From Marinoscillum sp. (lineage in GTDB: Bacteria > Bacteroidota > Bacteroidia > Cytophagales > Cyclobacteriaceae), in the NCBI GenBank assembly GCA_024305105.1, contig JAMWZA010000027.1, positions 1 to 46,401 of the forward strand: a stretch of 46,401 nucleotides of DNA. The letters run 5' to 3'. Below are positions 45,480 to 46,401 of this stretch, piece after piece (the first letter of the stretch is position 1; every line of letters begins with the position of its first letter). The translations under genes were made by a program, and so were the position numbers. The notes under the pieces are model-generated. The model searched no databases, was not told the DNA's origin, and saw only the letters and a program-made list of their open reading frames with translations.

Positions 45480-45791
45480 ATGTACGCAATAGTAGACATA
45501 GCCGGGAAGCAGTTCAAAGTTGAGAAAGACAACTTTGTGTACGCACCATTATTAGAAGGAGAAGCAGGATCAGCTGTAAACTTTGATCAGGTGCTGTTGG
45601 TAGATAACGACGGCAAAGTGAAGGTAGGAGCTCCTACAGTTAAAGGTGCTACAGTATCCGGAAAGATATTAGAGCATGTGAAAGGTGACAAAGTAATCGT
45701 CTTCAAAAAGAAAAGAAGAAAAGGTTACAAGAAGAAAAATGGTCACCGTCAGAATTTCTCAAAAGTATTAATCGAAGACATTAAAGGATAA
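45480..45791 (+). CDS. rplU: 50S ribosomal protein L21
   Basis: 103 residues from the ATG at 45480 (the frame to 45447 includes promoter sequence). [25 protein letters not shown] start, [42 protein letters not shown] with the signature basic patch that binds 23S rRNA. Followed by rpmA with only four bases between them. Confidence 0.98.
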   Translation: MYAIVDIAGKQFKVEKDNFVYAPLLEGEAGSAVNFDQVLLVDNDGKVKVGAPTVKGATVSGKILEHVKGDKVIVFKKKRRKGYKKKNGHRQNFSKVLIEDIKG

Positions 45792-45795
45792 TCTC

Positions 45796-46056
45796 ATGGC
45801 ACATAAGAAAGGTGTAGGTAGTTCGAAAAACGGAAGAGAGTCAGAAAGTAAACGTCTTGGCGTGAAAATCTATGGTGGACAGAAAGCGATCGCTGGAAAC
45901 ATCATCATACGTCAGAGAGGAACCAAGCACCACCCAGGTGACAATGTGGGTATGGGCAAAGACCATACGTTGTTTGCTTTGATTGACGGAACTGTCAGAT
46001 TCAGAAAAGGAAGACAAGATCGTTCATACGTGTATGTAGATCCGATTGCTGAATAA
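45796..46056 (+). CDS. rpmA: 50S ribosomal protein L27
   Basis: 86 residues. [24 protein letters not shown] start and [29 protein letters not shown] are diagnostic. The unprocessed AHKKG N-terminus reaches toward the peptidyl transferase centre; no Firmicutes-type cleaved leader is present. Second gene of the rplU-rpmA operon. Confidence 0.98.
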   Translation: MAHKKGVGSSKNGRESESKRLGVKIYGGQKAIAGNIIIRQRGTKHHPGDNVGMGKDHTLFALIDGTVRFRKGRQDRSYVYVDPIAE

Positions 46057-46123
46057 GAAAGGCAGTACTTATGACGCGTCCTAAATAAGCGTTACAGGTT
46101 TAACAATTATATTAATTATTGCT

Positions 46124-46159
46124 AACAGCACCAAGGCTAGCCTTGGTGCTGTTGTTTTT
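46124..46159. terminator. Long perfect palindrome with T-run after rpmA
   Basis: Bases 46124-46153 form a 30-base perfect palindrome (15-bp arms AACAGCACCAAGGCT and AGCCTTGGTGCTGTT), followed by a T-rich run to about 46159. It is a strong terminator for rpmA. The 3' end of the transposase frame (codons QHQG and stop at 46137-46139) lies inside the palindrome. Confidence 0.8.
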
Positions 46160-46401
46160 TATAGGTTCTGATTTTAATTTTCCTTTGTTTATGCATTTCC
46201 TCTGGCGTCTTCATAAAACAGCTATAATGTGGTCTTTTACTATTATAGATGGATACAGATTGCCTGACTAATTTGAACATCAGCCCTACATCATTTACTA
46301 CAATACCTTTGATAAACTCTTGTTTTAGTATTCCATTTATTCGTTCTGCAATAGCATTTTGATACGGGTCATACTTTTCAGTCATACTACACTTTACGTT
46401 C
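46137..46401 (-). mobile_element. IS3-family transposase, C-terminal part (truncated by window edge)
   Basis: The frame continues to the right edge and stops at 46137. It encodes the rve integrase end: SMTEKYDPYQNAIAERINGILKQEF, with the catalytic Glu in NAIAERINGIL, then YNSKRPHYSCFMKTPEEMHKQRK, typical of IS3/IS150-type OrfB. The rest of the element lies beyond the window. No inverted repeat end could be recognised; the last codons overlap the rpmA terminator palindrome. Confidence 0.85.

Overview
The window looks like a chromosome segment of a Bacteroidota bacterium, most likely a marine polysaccharide-degrading member of the Cytophagales. Reasons: two secreted proteins with C-terminal type IX secretion (T9SS) sorting domains, promoter-like TTTG-N19-TAnnTTTG boxes, no obvious Shine-Dalgarno sequences, a NagB deaminase fused to a PIG-L domain, a LytTR membrane regulator, and an intergenic palindrome family typical of this phylum. 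All identifications are from reading the sequence and translations; no database search was run.

Layout. 1-5193: an amino-sugar operon (end of a sugar MFS transporter, ROK kinase, NagB/PIG-L fusion, secreted GH20 hexosaminidase), the first three joined by ATGA stop/start overlaps. 5213-8970: small membrane protein, LytTR membrane regulator, secreted class C beta-lactamase-like hydrolase, zinc-ribbon membrane protein. 9255-11189: dnaK, with an intricate upstream region. 11414-14022: an accessory patch with a RelE/ParE-type toxin-antitoxin pair, a pseudogene with an in-frame TAA, a GIY-YIG nuclease gene and a cluster of dispersed palindromic repeats. 14023-18272: orphan sensor kinase, secreted esterase, AraC regulator, lipocalin-like secreted protein and a 53-residue membrane protein. 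18311-26648: flotillin plus NfeD-like partner, aminotransferase, PurU, TRIC-like channel, QueG, SelW-like protein, YeiH-type transporter. 26635-29810: GH9 endoglucanase and a second T9SS cargo protein. 29981-32912: RuvB, ApbE, ZIP metal transporter. 33045-41516: an acetate/glyoxylate island (DUF4212 plus Na+/acetate symporter, Acs, AceA, AceB and a RamB/ScfR-like regulator). 41574-44994: class Ia ribonucleotide reductase nrdB-nrdA. 45480-46056: rplU-rpmA. 46137 to the end: 3' part of an IS3-family transposase.

How genes work together. GH20 releases GlcNAc, which is imported, phosphorylated by the ROK kinase and probably deacetylated and deaminated by the two-domain NagB. Acetate, whether freed by deacetylation or taken up by the symporter, can enter metabolism through Acs and the glyoxylate bypass. 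Most of the window is ordinary housekeeping and catabolism. The best leads are regulatory: a nested four-half-site dyad sharing one centre between aceB and its presumed regulator, a cluster of DnaA boxes upstream of nrdBA, and a hairpin-U-run plus TGTCA dyads and a sigma-54-like element around the dnaK promoter region. The NagB/PIG-L fusion, which lacks one of the E. coli NagB active-site residues, is the best biochemical lead.
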